NCBI GenBank assembly: GCA_020161665.1
Contig: JAIUPA010000034.1
Location: 124,001-188,000, forward strand
Source: Pseudomonadota bacterium
GTDB lineage: Bacteria; Pseudomonadota; Alphaproteobacteria; Rhizobiales; Rhizobiaceae
DNA length: 64,000 nt
Reading direction: 5' to 3'
Every line of letters begins with the position of its first letter. The stretch's first letter is position 1. Positions 63,441 to 64,000 of the stretch are shown here, in pieces. The position numbers were made by a program, and so were the translations under genes. The notes beneath the pieces were generated by a model. The model did not search any database and was not told where the DNA came from. It worked only from the letters and a program-made list of their open reading frames with translations.

Positions 63441-64000
63441 ATGGTCTTGAGTGAAGCACAGGGGCGGCTGCCTGGCATGGCCCCTGTTTCCGTTGTTGAT
63501 ATCGGCTCGAACTCGGTTCGTCTGGTCATCTATGAGGGCCTGACACGCGCACCGACCGTGCTTTTCAATGAAAAGGTCATGTGCGGCCTGGGCAAGGGCA
63601 TTGCCGCTACCGGGCGCATGGATATGGACGCCGTGCGGCGCGCCCTTTCCGCGCTCGTGCGGTTCAGGGCCTTGACCACGCAGGCGCGGGCCGGGTCGGT
63701 CTATGCGCTGGCAACGGCGGCGGCGCGCGAGGCCAAGAATGGCCCGGACTTCATCCGCGAAGCCGAAAACATCCTCGGTGTCAGCATTCGCGTTCTCTCG
63801 GGCGAGGAGGAGGCGCGTTACTCCGCTTTCGGTATCCTCAGCGGCTTTTTCAATCCCGATGGTATTGTCGGTGATCTGGGCGGCGGCTCTCTGGAATTGA
63901 TCGATATTCGCGGCAAGTCCTTCTCCACCGGCGTGACGCTTCCGCTCGGCGGCATCCGTCTTTCGGAGTTGAGCGGTGGCTCACTCCCCAAAGCACGCAA
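63441..64000 (+). CDS. ppx: Exopolyphosphatase, N-terminal part (cut by window edge)
   Basis: 186 codons lie in the window and the frame is open to the right edge. ASKHA-fold motifs of the Ppx/GppA family are clear: VVDIGSNSVRLVIYEG (phosphate 1), ATAAAREAKNGPDFI, LSGEEEARYSAFGI, and GDLGGGSLELIDI (phosphate 2). It would hydrolyse polyphosphate or pppGpp. It starts 11 bases after ppk, so synthesis and breakdown enzymes are in one operon. Confidence 0.93.
   Translation, partial: MVLSEAQGRLPGMAPVSVVDIGSNSVRLVIYEGLTRAPTVLFNEKVMCGLGKGIAATGRMDMDAVRRALSALVRFRALTTQARAGSVYALATAAAREAKNGPDFIREAENILGVSIRVLSGEEEARYSAFGILSGFFNPDGIVGDLGGGSLELIDIRGKSFSTGVTLPLGGIRLSELSGGSLPKAR

Overview
This window reads as chromosomal DNA of an alphaproteobacterium of the order Hyphomicrobiales, most like the Brucellaceae (Brucella/Ochrobactrum group). 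The reasons are the GC-rich codon use, an Omp25/Omp31-type beta-barrel, an HdaA-type DnaA-like regulator, CtrA-like boxes (TTAA-N7-TTAAC), promoters of the CTTGAC-N17/18-CTATAT type, and short inverted intergenic repeats of the kind common in this order. It is almost entirely housekeeping sequence with short intergenic gaps. I see no prophage, insertion sequence, CRISPR array, rRNA or tRNA. Genus and species are inference.

Layout. 1-2740: a minus-strand, largely translation-coupled chain (DUF559 nuclease-like protein, GFA protein, 38-residue membrane protein, second GFA protein, proline iminopeptidase, then the start of a citramalate synthase gene), headed by a pair of inverted repeats. 2759-10177: cysS, an SDR, purF, cvpA, radA and alr, all minus strand. 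10245-15581: regulators and accessory metabolism (AraC regulator, azlCD exporter, an orphan HsdR-N-like protein, a GlxA-type regulator, a rhodanese, a DUF523/TudS-like protein). 15603-19734: dnaB and the ribosomal cluster rpsF-rpsR-DUF2232-rplI. 20097-28093: an aldo/keto reductase, then the plus-strand fatty-acid and envelope run fabD-fabG-acpP-fabF-mltG-yicC-gmk. 28090-35824: the minus-strand LPS-transport and outer-membrane run lptF-lptG-lptD-surA-like-pdxA-rsmA. 36082-43648: pepA-holC, a lipoprotein deacetylase, an ABC-F ATPase, a membrane-anchored methyltransferase, a DinB protein, a GST and ndk. 43739-44842: two unrecognised exported/membrane proteins. 44917-49225: pgsA-moaD-moaE and SDR-uvrC. 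49558-57293: Omp25-like porin, PhnA-like protein, GST, RNase T2, rlmJ, a molybdopterin oxidoreductase, a NudK-like hydrolase and a TadG-like protein. 57365-64000: purM-purN, a PerM-type membrane protein, hdaA, ppk and the start of ppx.

How the genes work together. Envelope biogenesis is the main theme: LptF/G/D with a SurA-like chaperone, MltG, PgsA, the FAS II genes and the porin. A perfect CtrA-type box lies just upstream of lptF, and weaker CtrA-like sequences lie upstream of the porin and of the deacetylase, which suggests cell-cycle control of surface assembly. Purine synthesis (purF, purM, purN), replication (dnaB, holC, hdaA), repair (radA, uvrC) and polyphosphate turnover (ppk, ppx) are also represented.

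The most novel-looking items are a 14-codon, apparently leaderless open reading frame with two Cys codons in the cysS leader; the two-gene islet at 43739-44842; a 38-residue membrane protein coupled between two GFA genes; and a Tyr/Cys-rich insertion inside a TadG-like von Willebrand domain protein.
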